A stretch of DNA of 64,000 nt from Streptomyces collinus Tu 365 (lineage in GTDB: Bacteria; Actinomycetota; Actinomycetes; Streptomycetales; Streptomycetaceae): positions 2,923,535 to 2,987,534 of the forward strand of contig NC_021985.1 in the NCBI RefSeq assembly GCF_000444875.1. The letters run 5' to 3'. This document shows positions 27,331-35,528 of the stretch, piece by piece (the stretch's first letter is position 1; every line of letters starts with the position of its first letter). Position numbers and translations under genes: made by a program. The notes under the pieces are model-generated. The model was not told the DNA's origin, made no database searches, and worked only from the letters and a program-made list of their open reading frames with translations.

Positions 27331-27978
27331 ATGCGCAGGATCGGGGACACCGCGATAGCCGCGGTCACCGTCGTCGCCCTGGGCACGGCGGTGTGGCTGC
27401 TCGGCGCCGGGAGCGGGACGCACGCGCCGCCGCAGCCGGCGGCCGCCGAGGGCCGGCCCGACCCCGCCGAGGAACGGCTCACGGCCGCCGCGCTCGAACC
27501 GTCCCCGCCCACCCGCATCCGCATCCCCGCGATCCGCGTGAACGCCCCCCTGATGGGCCTGGCGCTCACCCCCTCGGGCAGCCTGGACGTGCCGCCCGCC
27601 GAGAAGAAGAACCTCGCCGGCTGGTACGAGGCCGGCACCACCCCCGGGGAGACCGGCACCGCCGTCGTCGCCGGCCACGTCGACAACACCGAGGGCCCCG
27701 CCGTCTTCTACGACCTCGGCGCCCTCAGGCGCGGCGCCGTCATCGAGGTGGACCGCCAGGACGGCACCGTGGCCGTGTTCACCGTGGACGCGGTGGAGGT
27801 CTACTCCGCCCGCGCCTTCCCCGACGACAAGGTGTACGGCGCGGCCGCCCGCCCCGAGCTGCGCGTCATCACCTGCGGCGGCGGCTACTCCAAGACCACC
27901 GGTTACCAGGGCAACGTGGTGGTGTTCGCCCACCTGACCGGCAGCCACGCCGTCACCTCCCGACCGGCAGCCACCTGA
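27331..27978 (+). CDS. Class F-like sortase
   Basis: This 215-residue protein is N-terminally anchored by one helix (AIAAVTVVALGTAVWLLG) and has a sortase domain from about residue 60 (TRIRIPAIRVNAPLMGLALT). The catalytic His is in VVAGHVD (116) and the Cys in VITCGG (182). The usual downstream Arg is not evident; SKTTGYQGNVVVFA follows the Cys. Sortases join a sorting-motif protein to the cell wall or another protein. The natural candidate substrate is the preceding gene product. ATG with GGGAGAGGGG upstream. Confidence 0.88.
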   Translation: MRRIGDTAIAAVTVVALGTAVWLLGAGSGTHAPPQPAAAEGRPDPAEERLTAAALEPSPPTRIRIPAIRVNAPLMGLALTPSGSLDVPPAEKKNLAGWYEAGTTPGETGTAVVAGHVDNTEGPAVFYDLGALRRGAVIEVDRQDGTVAVFTVDAVEVYSARAFPDDKVYGAAARPELRVITCGGGYSKTTGYQGNVVVFAHLTGSHAVTSRPAAT

Positions 27979-28089
27979 CCGGCGGCCGGCGGACGGCCTC
28001 CTGAGCGCAGTGGCACGACCGCCTCCCCGACCCGCGTCCGGCGCGTGCGCGGCCCCTCACACCCCCGGCGCGCCCCCGCTGAGGGCAGC

Positions 28090-28127
28090 GTTCCCGCCGG
28101 GAAACAGGAGCGATGCGGCCGGGTAAC
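28090..28127 (+). promoter_or_regulatory. GlnR-like box of the nitrite reductase operon
   Basis: Half sites GTTCC (28090), GAAAC (28101), GATGC (28112) and GTAAC (28123) follow an exact 11-bp period. The segment from GTAAC to the start codon (GTAAC-n6-NNNGC-ACGCTG-NCNGC-ATG) matches the nasA upstream region position by position. GlnR is the known activator of both pathways in Streptomyces. Confidence 0.7.
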
Positions 28128-28149
28128 GTCGGGCCCGCACGCTGCCTGC

Positions 28150-29364
28150 ATGACCTCGGAGACGCGTGTGGTGGTGATCGGCGCCGGCCTCGCGGGCGCC
28201 CGCCTCGCCCGCCGCCTGGGCGAGCTGGGCACGCCCGCGCTGCTCGTCGGCGACGAGGCGCACCCGCCCTACAACCGGGTGCTGCTCGCCGAGGTGCTGG
28301 CCGGCCGGTACGCGCCGGAGGTGATCACCCTCCCCGCACCCGCCGCCCACGTCCGCGCCCGCGTCACCGGCATCGACCGCGCGGCCCGGCTGCTGCACCG
28401 TGCCGACGGCCCGCCGATCGGCTACGGCACCCTGGTGCTGGCCACCGGGTCCAACCCCGTGCTGCCACCGCTGCGCGGCCTGTTCACCCCCGGCCACCGG
28501 CTCCCCCAGGGCGTCCACGCGTTCCGCACCATGGACGACTGCCTGGGACTGTCCGCCGCGGTCGGGCCGGGGGTGCGGGCGGTCGTCGTCGGCGGCGGTC
28601 TGCTCGGGGTCTCCGCGGCCCGCGCGCTGGCCGCGCGCGGCGCCCAGGTCGTCCTCGCGCAGCAGGCCGAGCGGCTCATGGAGCGCCAGCTCGACCCGCG
28701 CGCCTCCCACCTGGTGCTGCGGCATCTGAGGGAGCTCGGCGTCGAGGTGCACACCGAGTGCCGGGTGCGGGACGTGCGCACGGCCGGCGGCGCGGTCCGC
28801 TCGGTCGAGCTGGCCGACGGGTACGCGCTCGACGCCGACCTGGTGGTCCTGGCCTGCGGGGTGCGGCCGCGTACGGGCCTAGCCGAGCAGGCGGGCCTCG
28901 CCGTCCGCGAGGGCGTCCTCGTCGACGACGAACTGCGCACCTCCGACCCGCGCGTGCACGCCGTCGGCGACTGCGCCCGGCACGACGGGACGCTCTACGG
29001 CCTGGCCGCCCCGGCCCTCGAACAGGCCGACGCGCTGGCCCGGTTGCTCGCCGGCGACGCGGACGCCCGCTACACCGGCACCCGTTCCCTGACCCGGCTG
29101 ACCCTCACCGGTCCCGGCTCCCCCTTCGACCTCGCCGCGTTCGGCGAGCCCGAGGGCCGCCCCGGCGACGACGTGGTGCAGCTTGCCGACGCCACCCGGG
29201 GCACCTACCGCAAGGTCGTCGTCCGCGACGACCGCCTGGTCGGCGGGGTCCTCGTCGGCGAACTCGGCACCGTCGGCGCGCTCGCCCGCGCCTGGGAGGG
29301 AGCGGAGCCGCTTCCCGTGGACGGCCCCCTGCTCCACCTGCTCACCCATGATGGAGGCTCCTGA
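28150..29364 (+). CDS. FAD/NAD(P)-dependent oxidoreductase of the nir operon
   Basis: This 404-residue flavoprotein resembles the N-terminal half of NirB. It has the FAD motif VVVIGAGLAGARLARRL, an LVLATGSNPVLPP hinge, the NAD motif AVVVGGGLLGVSAARAL near residue 143 and VHAVGDCARHDG. A small C-terminal domain like NirB's follows (FGEPEGRPGDDVVQLAD). No [2Fe-2S] or siroheme motifs, so it cannot reduce nitrite alone. Its stop is directly followed by the nirB ATG (TGAATG), so it is probably co-translated and may supply electrons to NirBD. A GlnR-like box lies upstream. Confidence 0.88.
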   Translation: MTSETRVVVIGAGLAGARLARRLGELGTPALLVGDEAHPPYNRVLLAEVLAGRYAPEVITLPAPAAHVRARVTGIDRAARLLHRADGPPIGYGTLVLATGSNPVLPPLRGLFTPGHRLPQGVHAFRTMDDCLGLSAAVGPGVRAVVVGGGLLGVSAARALAARGAQVVLAQQAERLMERQLDPRASHLVLRHLRELGVEVHTECRVRDVRTAGGAVRSVELADGYALDADLVVLACGVRPRTGLAEQAGLAVREGVLVDDELRTSDPRVHAVGDCARHDGTLYGLAAPALEQADALARLLAGDADARYTGTRSLTRLTLTGPGSPFDLAAFGEPEGRPGDDVVQLADATRGTYRKVVVRDDRLVGGVLVGELGTVGALARAWEGAEPLPVDGPLLHLLTHDGGS

Positions 29365-31974
29365 ATGACCGCCGCCCCGGGGGCCACCCCCACGATCGTG
29401 CTCGTCGGCCACGGCATGGTCGGCCAGCGTTTCCTCGAAGCGCTCGCCGAGCGCGGCCTGACCGCCACCCACCGGGTGGTCGTGCTGTGCGAGGAGCCGC
29501 GCCCGGCCTACGACCGCGTCCAGCTGACCTCGTACTTCTCGGGCCGGACGCCCGAGGACCTGTCCCTGGCCGACGCCGGGTTCCTCGCGGACCACGGCAT
29601 CGAACTGCACCTCGGCGACCCGGCGGAGCACGTCGACCGCGCGGCACGCACGGTGACCGCCCGCTCGGGCCTGGTGATCGACTACGACGTGCTCGTCCTG
29701 GCCACCGGCTCCTACCCGTTCGTGCCGCCCGTGCCGAACAGGGACGCCACCGGCTGCTTCGTCTACCGCACCATCGAGGACCTGCTCGCCATCGAGGAGT
29801 ACGCCGGGGCCGGCGCCACCACCGGCGCCGTGGTCGGCGGCGGCCTGCTCGGCTTGGAGGCGGCCGGCGCGCTCAAGGGGCTCGGGCTCGCCACCCACAT
29901 CGTGGAGTTCGCTCCGCGCCTGATGCCGGTGCAGGTGGACGACGGCGGTGGCGCGGCGCTGCTGCGCACCGTCCGGGACATGGGCCTGACGGTCCACACC
30001 GGCGTCGGCACCCAGGAGATCGTGACGGACACCACCGGTGCCGTCACCGGCATGAAACTGTCCGACGGCTCCGAACTCGGCACCGACATGGTGGTGTTCA
30101 GCGCCGGGGTCCGCCCCCGCGACCAGCTCGCCCGCGGCTGCGGCCTCACCGTCGGCGAGCGCGGCGGCATCACCGTCGACGAGCAGTGCCGTACGGTCAC
30201 GGACCCGCACGTGTTCGCGATCGGCGAGTGCGCGCTGGCGGCGGACGGCCGGGTGTACGGCCTGGTGGCCCCCGGCTACGAGCAGGCCGAGACGGCCGCC
30301 GCGACCATCGCAGCCGACGAGGCGTCCTTCACCGGCGCCGACCTCTCCACCAAGCTGAAGCTGCTCGGCGTGGACGTGGCGTCCTTCGGCGACGCGCACG
30401 GCACCGCCGACGGCTGCCTGGACGTGGTCTACTCCGACTCGCGCGCGGGCCTGTACAAGAAGCTGGTCATCGGCGGCGACGGTACGCTGCTCGGCGGCAT
30501 CCTGGTCGGCGACGCGGAGGCGTACGGCACCCTGCGCGCGCTGACGGGCTCGGTGCCCCCCGTCTCCCCCGAGTCCCTCGTCCTGCCCGCCGGAGCGGAG
30601 TCGGGGGCCTCGCTCGGCCCGGCCGCGCTGCCGGACGAGGCGGTCATCTGCTCCTGCCACAACGTCAGCAAGGGCACCGTCCGCGGCGCGGTCACCGAGC
30701 ACGCGTGCACCACCGTGCCCGAGGTGAAGAAGTGCACCAGGGCGGGCACCGGGTGCGGAAGCTGCGTCAAGGTGCTCGGTCAGCTCGTCGACGCGGAGCT
30801 GGAGGCGAGCGGCGTCGAGGTCGACAAGGGCCTGTGCGGCTGCTTCGGCCGGACCCGCGAGGAGCTGTACGAGATCGTCCGCGCCCTGCGCCTGACGTCG
30901 TACCCCGAACTGCTGGACCGGTTCGGCCGCGAGGACGCCCGGGGCGGCGAGGGCTGCGAGGTCTGCAAGCCGGCCGTCGGCTCCATCATCGCCTCCCTCG
31001 CCCCGGTGATCGGCGCGAGCGGCTACGTCCTGGACGGCGAGCAGGCCGCCCTCCAGGACACCAACGACCACTTCCTGGCCAACCTGCAGCGCAACGGTTC
31101 GTACTCGGTCGTGCCGCGCATCCCCGGCGGGGAGATCGCGCCGGAGAAGCTGATCGTGATCGGGGAGGTCGCCCGCGACTTCGGCCTCTACACGAAGATC
31201 ACCGGCGGTCAGCGGATCGACATGTTCGGCGCCCGGGTCGAGCAACTGCCCCTGATCTGGGCGCGACTGGTGGACGCGGGCTTCGAGTCCGGGCACGCCT
31301 ACGGCAAGTCGCTGCGCACGGTGAAGTCCTGTGTGGGCTCCACCTGGTGCCGGTACGGCGTGCAGGACTCGGTCCGCATGGCGATCGACCTGGAGCTGCG
31401 CTACCGGGGACTGCGCTCCCCGCACAAGCTGAAGTCGGCGGTCTCCGGCTGCCAGCGCGAGTGCGCCGAGGCCCGGTCCAAGGACTTCGGGGTGATCGCC
31501 ACCGCCCACGGGTGGAACCTGTACGTCGGCGGCAACGGCGGCGCGACCCCGCGCCACGCGGACCTGCTGGCGCAGGACCTGTCCGATGCCGAACTCGTCC
31601 GGCTGATCGACCGGTTCCTCATGTTCTACATCCGCACGGCCGACCGCCTGGAGCGCACCGCGGCCTGGCTGGAGCGGATCCCGGGCGGCCTGGACCACGT
31701 GCGGGACGTGGTGGTGCACGACTCGCTCGGCATCTGCGACGAGCTGGAGGAGCTGATGCGGGCCCATGTCGCCCACTACCGCGACGAGTGGGCCGAGACG
31801 ATCGACGACCCCGAGAAGCTGGCCCGGTTCGTGTCCTTCGTGAACGCCCCGGACAGCCCGGACCCGGTCGTCGCCTTCGTCCCCGAACGCGACCAGATGA
31901 AGCCCGACCTGCCGCTGCTGTCGATCGGCATGCGGCCCGCCGACGACGTCCTGGAAGGAAGTGCCCAGCGATGA
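29365..31974 (+). CDS. nirB: NADH-dependent nitrite reductase large subunit
   Basis: This 869-residue protein reduces nitrite to ammonium. Domains in order: FAD/NAD oxidoreductase (IVLVGHGMVGQRFLEAL; GAVVGGGLLGLEAAGAL), BFD-like [2Fe-2S] domain (CSCHNVSKGTV, then GTGCGSC), a second short Cys-containing repeat, and the sulfite/nitrite reductase siroheme domains. Siroheme/4Fe-4S ligands are in KSCVGSTWC and SGCQREC. Length is normal for the family. It starts immediately after the preceding stop and overlaps nirD by 4 bases (ATGA). Confidence 0.97.
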   Translation: MTAAPGATPTIVLVGHGMVGQRFLEALAERGLTATHRVVVLCEEPRPAYDRVQLTSYFSGRTPEDLSLADAGFLADHGIELHLGDPAEHVDRAARTVTARSGLVIDYDVLVLATGSYPFVPPVPNRDATGCFVYRTIEDLLAIEEYAGAGATTGAVVGGGLLGLEAAGALKGLGLATHIVEFAPRLMPVQVDDGGGAALLRTVRDMGLTVHTGVGTQEIVTDTTGAVTGMKLSDGSELGTDMVVFSAGVRPRDQLARGCGLTVGERGGITVDEQCRTVTDPHVFAIGECALAADGRVYGLVAPGYEQAETAAATIAADEASFTGADLSTKLKLLGVDVASFGDAHGTADGCLDVVYSDSRAGLYKKLVIGGDGTLLGGILVGDAEAYGTLRALTGSVPPVSPESLVLPAGAESGASLGPAALPDEAVICSCHNVSKGTVRGAVTEHACTTVPEVKKCTRAGTGCGSCVKVLGQLVDAELEASGVEVDKGLCGCFGRTREELYEIVRALRLTSYPELLDRFGREDARGGEGCEVCKPAVGSIIASLAPVIGASGYVLDGEQAALQDTNDHFLANLQRNGSYSVVPRIPGGEIAPEKLIVIGEVARDFGLYTKITGGQRIDMFGARVEQLPLIWARLVDAGFESGHAYGKSLRTVKSCVGSTWCRYGVQDSVRMAIDLELRYRGLRSPHKLKSAVSGCQRECAEARSKDFGVIATAHGWNLYVGGNGGATPRHADLLAQDLSDAELVRLIDRFLMFYIRTADRLERTAAWLERIPGGLDHVRDVVVHDSLGICDELEELMRAHVAHYRDEWAETIDDPEKLARFVSFVNAPDSPDPVVAFVPERDQMKPDLPLLSIGMRPADDVLEGSAQR

Positions 31975-32339
31975 CCCTGGCACCGGAGACGACCGGCCTG
32001 AAGGTGCAGCTCCGCTGGACGGAGGGCTGGTTCACCGTGTGCGACCTGCACCGGGTGGCTCCCGGCCGCGGAGTGGCCGCCCTGCTGCCGGACGGCGGCC
32101 AGGTGGCCGTGTTCCGCGACCGCTCGGACCGCCTCTACGCGATCGGCAACCGCGACCCGTTCACCGGGGCGGCGGTACTCTCCCGCGGCCTGACCGGCAC
32201 CCACCGGGGCCGCCCCTTCGTGGCGTCCCCCCTGCTGAAGCAGCGCTTCGACCTGCAGACCGGCGCGTGCCTGGACGACGAGTCGGTCCGGGTACGGACG
32301 TACGAGGTGCGGTGCGCTCCCGCGGGGACGGGTACGTGA
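31971..32339 (+). CDS. nirD: Nitrite reductase small subunit
   Basis: This 122-residue Rieske-fold protein lacks the Cys-His pairs of true Rieske centres: the positions read NRDPFTG and SPLLKQRFDL. That is normal for NirD, which is structural rather than an electron carrier. The ATG overlaps the nirB stop. The gene ends 6 bases from the convergent dehydrogenase gene. Confidence 0.93.
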   Translation: MTLAPETTGLKVQLRWTEGWFTVCDLHRVAPGRGVAALLPDGGQVAVFRDRSDRLYAIGNRDPFTGAAVLSRGLTGTHRGRPFVASPLLKQRFDLQTGACLDDESVRVRTYEVRCAPAGTGT

Positions 32340-32345
32340 GGCCGT

Positions 32346-33278
32346 TCAAGCCCCCGGAGGGCTGAAGTCGACCCCGGTCAGCCGCGCCGAGACGTCCCAG
32401 AGGCGGGCGGCCATGCGGTCGTCCTTGGCCCAGGGGGCTCGCCAGGAGGGCGCGGGCGCACCCCGCCACATGGCGAAGGACGGCCCGTGGAACGAGTCGG
32501 GCCGCACGCCGGGCGCGGTCGCCGCGTACAGCGTGGGCAGGGCGCCGGCCTCCGCCGGCTGGGCGAAGACCTGGTTGCCGAGCCGCATGACCCGCTCGGC
32601 GACCCGGCGCCCCTCGGCGCGTGGCCCGGCGGTCTGGAGACCGGTGGCGGCGTAGCCGGGGTGGGCGGCGGCCGCGACGACGTCCGCTTCGCACACGGCG
32701 AACCTGCGGGCCAGCTCGTGCGTGAACAGGAGATTGGCGGTCTTGGAACGGGCGTAGGCGACCCAGCGCCGGTAGGGGCGGCCGCCGCCGAGGTCCCGCA
32801 GGTCGATTCCGGCCAGGGCGTGCATGAGGCTGGAGACGGTGACGACCCGGGCGCCCGGGGTGGCCAGCAGGGCGGGCGCGAGGAGAGCGGTGAGGGCGAA
32901 GTGGCCCAGGTGGTTGACGCCGAACTGGGTCTCGAAGCCGTCCGCCGTGGTCCCGCGAGGGAGCGCCATCACGCCGGCGTTGTTGATCAGCAGGTCGATC
33001 CGCTCGTACGGCAGCCGGGCGGCGAAATAGCGCACGGACCTCAGGTCGCCGAGGTCGAGCCGCCGGACCTCGGCCTCGGCCCGGGGCACCTCCTCCAGCA
33101 GCCGCTCCGCCGCCTCACGCCCCCGCGTCTCGCTGCGGCAGGCGAGCACGACTCGTGCCCCCTTGCGGGCGAGCTCGCGCGCGGTGACGTAGCCGAGCCC
33201 GCCGTTGGCCCCGGTGACGACGGCCGTGCGGCCGCTCTGGTCGGGGATGTCGGCGGTGGTCCAACGGGGCCCGTGCAC
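32346..33278 (-). CDS. Short-chain dehydrogenase/reductase
   Basis: This 310-residue classical SDR of the retinol dehydrogenase/protochlorophyllide-reductase-like branch has the cofactor motif VVTGANGGLGYVTARELA, NNAGVMALP, the catalytic Ser in VTVSSLMHAL and YARSKTAN for the Tyr-x3-Lys pair. The Arg after the first beta strand (ACRSETRG) favours NADPH. Substrate unknown. GTG start at 33278. No operon partner. Confidence 0.88.
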   Translation of the reverse strand: MHGPRWTTADIPDQSGRTAVVTGANGGLGYVTARELARKGARVVLACRSETRGREAAERLLEEVPRAEAEVRRLDLGDLRSVRYFAARLPYERIDLLINNAGVMALPRGTTADGFETQFGVNHLGHFALTALLAPALLATPGARVVTVSSLMHALAGIDLRDLGGGRPYRRWVAYARSKTANLLFTHELARRFAVCEADVVAAAAHPGYAATGLQTAGPRAEGRRVAERVMRLGNQVFAQPAEAGALPTLYAATAPGVRPDSFHGPSFAMWRGAPAPSWRAPWAKDDRMAARLWDVSARLTGVDFSPPGA

Positions 33279-33394
33279 GGCGTGTCAGCCACCTTTCCCG
33301 CATCGGCCGGCGGACCGCACAACTTTTCCCGCCGGAGGTGCATCCAACATAGCGACCTTCATCCATCCATTCGCCCTCTGGAGGCGGATGCACC

Positions 33395-33955
33395 ATGTTT
33401 CTGACTTTTCAGTACCCTTCCCTCGACCGGGCCCGACGCCTCCCCCGGAGGGGCCTGCCCGCCGCCCTGACGGCGGTGGCGGCGGCCCTCGCGACAGCGG
33501 GGATCGCCTGGGGAGCCACCGCGGCCACCGCGACCGCGGCTCCGGCGGGCCCGCGCACCTGCGCCCTGGACGACCTATACGTCTCGATGGGCCACAAGGA
33601 GGGTGCGGCGGGCTCCCTCTACTGGTCCGTCGTCTTCACCAACACGAGCAGCACGAAGTGCGCCCTGCGCGGCTACCCGGGCGTCAGCGCCGTGGACACC
33701 GCCCACCACCAGATCGGCCCGGCGGCGACCCACTCCGGCTCGCCGTACTCCACCGTCACCCTCACGCCCGCCCACACGGCGACGGCCGTGCTCCGCACCA
33801 CCAACGGCCCGATAGGCGGCCCCTGCCAACGCACCGCCTCCTACCTGCGCGTCTACCCCCCAGCCTCCCACACGGCCGTCCTGGTCCCCGCCCCCTGGAA
33901 AACCTGCTCGAACACTTTCCGGACCGGCCCGGTGAACACGGAGGGCACCATCTGA
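33395..33955 (+). CDS. Secreted DUF4232 protein
   Basis: This 186-residue exported protein has a signal peptide (ALTAVAAALATAGIAWGATAATATAAPA) and a DUF4232 beta-sandwich. Hallmarks are TCALDDLYVSMG, SLYWSVVFTNTSSTKCALRGYPGVSAVD and a C-terminal Cys pair. No enzymatic motif. DUF4232 proteins are abundant extracellular or lipoprotein components in Streptomyces of unknown role. ATG with GGAGG upstream. A terminator-like hairpin follows. Confidence 0.88.
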   Translation: MFLTFQYPSLDRARRLPRRGLPAALTAVAAALATAGIAWGATAATATAAPAGPRTCALDDLYVSMGHKEGAAGSLYWSVVFTNTSSTKCALRGYPGVSAVDTAHHQIGPAATHSGSPYSTVTLTPAHTATAVLRTTNGPIGGPCQRTASYLRVYPPASHTAVLVPAPWKTCSNTFRTGPVNTEGTI

Positions 33956-33976
33956 AGACTGGCCCGGACTTCTTCT

Positions 33977-34015
33977 GAGGGCGGCACCCCACCCACGGTC
34001 TCGAGTGCCGCCCTC
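33977..34015. terminator. Hairpin after DUF4232 gene, left edge of islet
   Basis: The arms GAGGGCGGCAC (33977-33987) and GTGCCGCCCTC (34005-34015) are perfect complements with a 17-base loop, 21 bases after the stop. It can also end transcripts from the minus-strand islet genes. Confidence 0.7.
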
Positions 34016-34082
34016 TCGGTCCTTCCGAAAACCCATCGTCCAATTCACATTCCATCGAAGAACCGATCACGCCCAGCGATGG

Positions 34083-34502
34083 CTAAAGATCACGCTCGAG
34101 ATAGTCCCTGATCAACTCAACGTCCACCCGATCCTTCTGCCTACCAGAGCGCATCTTCCAGTCAAGGACCTCGCGCAGGGGACAGAATGGAATCCCCTCG
34201 ATCATCTCGGCATTCTCGATCAGTTCATCAGGCTCTTTCGTGCCCGGAAGCCAGCGGTCGAAGACTTCGATATCCCCACCGAACAACAGCACCATCTGAC
34301 CGTGTCCGGACGGAGCCGGTACCGGATCGGCCATGTCGAGCACGAGCTTCCAGGCAGCCCCCCGGGCCACAACGTCCAGATCCCCGACTTCCATCCGAAG
34401 GCCGTGTGCCAGCAGCGGCCCACTACCCGCGACAACGAAGTCAGCGGTAGGCAGGTGGAGGGAGCACAGCTTCTCGACAAGGGGATGCTTACTCAGCCCC
34501 AC
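34083..34502 (-). CDS. Nucleotidyltransferase-fold protein, islet gene 2
   Basis: This 139-residue protein has the signature of small nucleotidyltransferase-fold proteins: VVAGSGPLLAHGLRMEVGDLDVV (split G-S-G and D-L-D, the metal-binding pair) and a C-terminal LDWKMRSGRQKDRVDVELI of the kind seen in AbiEii-like and DUF6036-like proteins. Such folds include toxins and tRNA-modifying enzymes, but no function can be assigned. Codon use is relaxed (CTT, GAT, GTT, AGT), unlike the flanks. The GTG follows GTAGGAGGCGC, and that TAG is the stop of the upstream gene, so translation is coupled. Confidence 0.75.
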   Translation of the reverse strand: MGLSKHPLVEKLCSLHLPTADFVVAGSGPLLAHGLRMEVGDLDVVARGAAWKLVLDMADPVPAPSGHGQMVLLFGGDIEVFDRWLPGTKEPDELIENAEMIEGIPFCPLREVLDWKMRSGRQKDRVDVELIRDYLERDL

Positions 34503-34510
34503 CGCGCCTC

Positions 34511-35332
34511 CTACAGGATGGACAGCCCGACCGTCGCACGAGCGGCAACACTCATGGCCAACGCTGCTATGACACTCGCCAGGGTACCGAGCAGGAAGTA
34601 CTCGGACGCGTACTTGCCATGGTCCGAGGCAGGACCACGTGCCAGAGACTTCGCCGTCAGGGCAAGCGCCGCAGCGTCGGGTTGGCCAGCGGCCAGGAAC
34701 GCGAACATGAGACCTCGCTCAAGCAGGCCGATGTTCCGACTGCCCATCATGAAGTCCTCAGCGAGTATGCGTTGAGGATCGCCTTGTGGAAGATTCTTCA
34801 CTGTCCGGCGGATCGGCGCGGTGACCGCCTTGGCGATGAGGCCACCGCCATACACGGCGACAAGCCCAGCCGACATGAAGATCGCTGTCCTCTCGCTCCG
34901 CGCGAATACCGCAATTGCTTCTCGTACCTTCGCACCAGCAGTCCACCAAGCGACGGCGATCGCCACGACCAAAAGACCCGCACCAACCCGTCTCGCTACC
35001 GGCACCGAGCCGGACGTGAGCGGCAGCGTGATGGAGAATCCCAGTGAAGGCATGCCTGACGGGCTGTGCATGAGAACAGCGGACATAGCGACTAAGGCGA
35101 TGATGGTCAAAACCAGCCAAGGTTTTTCCTGGCCCCTGTAGGGCTCGATCACATACACGCCGTACAACACGGAGAAGGTGATCATCGCCCAGGGTTGTGA
35201 TCGCTGCCAACCGCGTTCCCACGGAACCAGAACCGACGCAGCCAACCCGAAGAGCACTCGCCCCGTTTCCATGCCCTGCCTCAACTCCGTTGCTACACAA
35301 CGCACTTGGTCCCAGAAGGAGCTCAGCATCAT
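34511..35332 (-). CDS. Polytopic membrane protein, islet gene 1
   Basis: This 273-residue protein has about six or seven predicted helices: MITFSVLYGVYVI, WLVLTIIALVAMSAVLM, VGAGLLVVAIAVAWWTAG, AIFMSAGLVAVYGGGLI, LERGLMFAFLAAG and EYFLLGTLASVIAAL. The last third (NIGLLERGLMFAFLAAGQP, ALTAKSLARG, KYASEYFLLGTL) resembles the module I recall following DUF3307 in other membrane proteins. It is the first gene of a two-gene unit with the nucleotidyltransferase-fold protein. GC is visibly lower than the surroundings. Function unknown. Confidence 0.72.
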   Translation of the reverse strand: MMLSSFWDQVRCVATELRQGMETGRVLFGLAASVLVPWERGWQRSQPWAMITFSVLYGVYVIEPYRGQEKPWLVLTIIALVAMSAVLMHSPSGMPSLGFSITLPLTSGSVPVARRVGAGLLVVAIAVAWWTAGAKVREAIAVFARSERTAIFMSAGLVAVYGGGLIAKAVTAPIRRTVKNLPQGDPQRILAEDFMMGSRNIGLLERGLMFAFLAAGQPDAAALALTAKSLARGPASDHGKYASEYFLLGTLASVIAALAMSVAARATVGLSIL

Positions 35333-35473
35333 AGCTGGAGCCCTGCTTCAGGCCACGACACCCGAGAGTCATCGACGAATGAACCGTTCCCGCAGCGGGC
35401 GTCGAACGCAAGCGCCAAGGTCAGCAGCTGACGCTTCCACCTGCGGACCTGTCAGCCCTCACAGCCGACGCAC

Positions 35474-35510
35474 GAAGCGGCGGCACCCCCGCACAGGGTG
35501 CCGCCGCTTC
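35474..35510 (+). terminator. 15-bp hairpin with pyrimidine tract
   Basis: The arms GAAGCGGCGGCACCC and GGGTGCCGCCGCTTC pair perfectly around a 7-base loop. On the + strand it is followed by a T-rich run (TCTTTTCTTTT), the form of an intrinsic terminator. No + strand gene ends here, so it most likely terminates ppdK on the minus strand or isolates the islet. Confidence 0.65.
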
Positions 35511-35528
35511 TCTTTTCTTTTCGTGCGC

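Noticed and set aside
28879..31983. Minus-strand frame of 1034 codons opposite nirB
   Set aside because: Antisense shadow of nirB caused by codon bias; no recognisable protein features and no ribosome site.
29487..32339. Plus-strand 950-codon frame overlapping nirB and nirD
   Set aside because: It is out of frame with nirB and merges into the nirD frame; the nirB frame carries all family motifs.
34619..35141. Plus-strand short frames within the islet (34619-35047, 34821-35141)
   Set aside because: They lie opposite the membrane protein gene, lack ribosome sites and show no hydrophobic or domain pattern.
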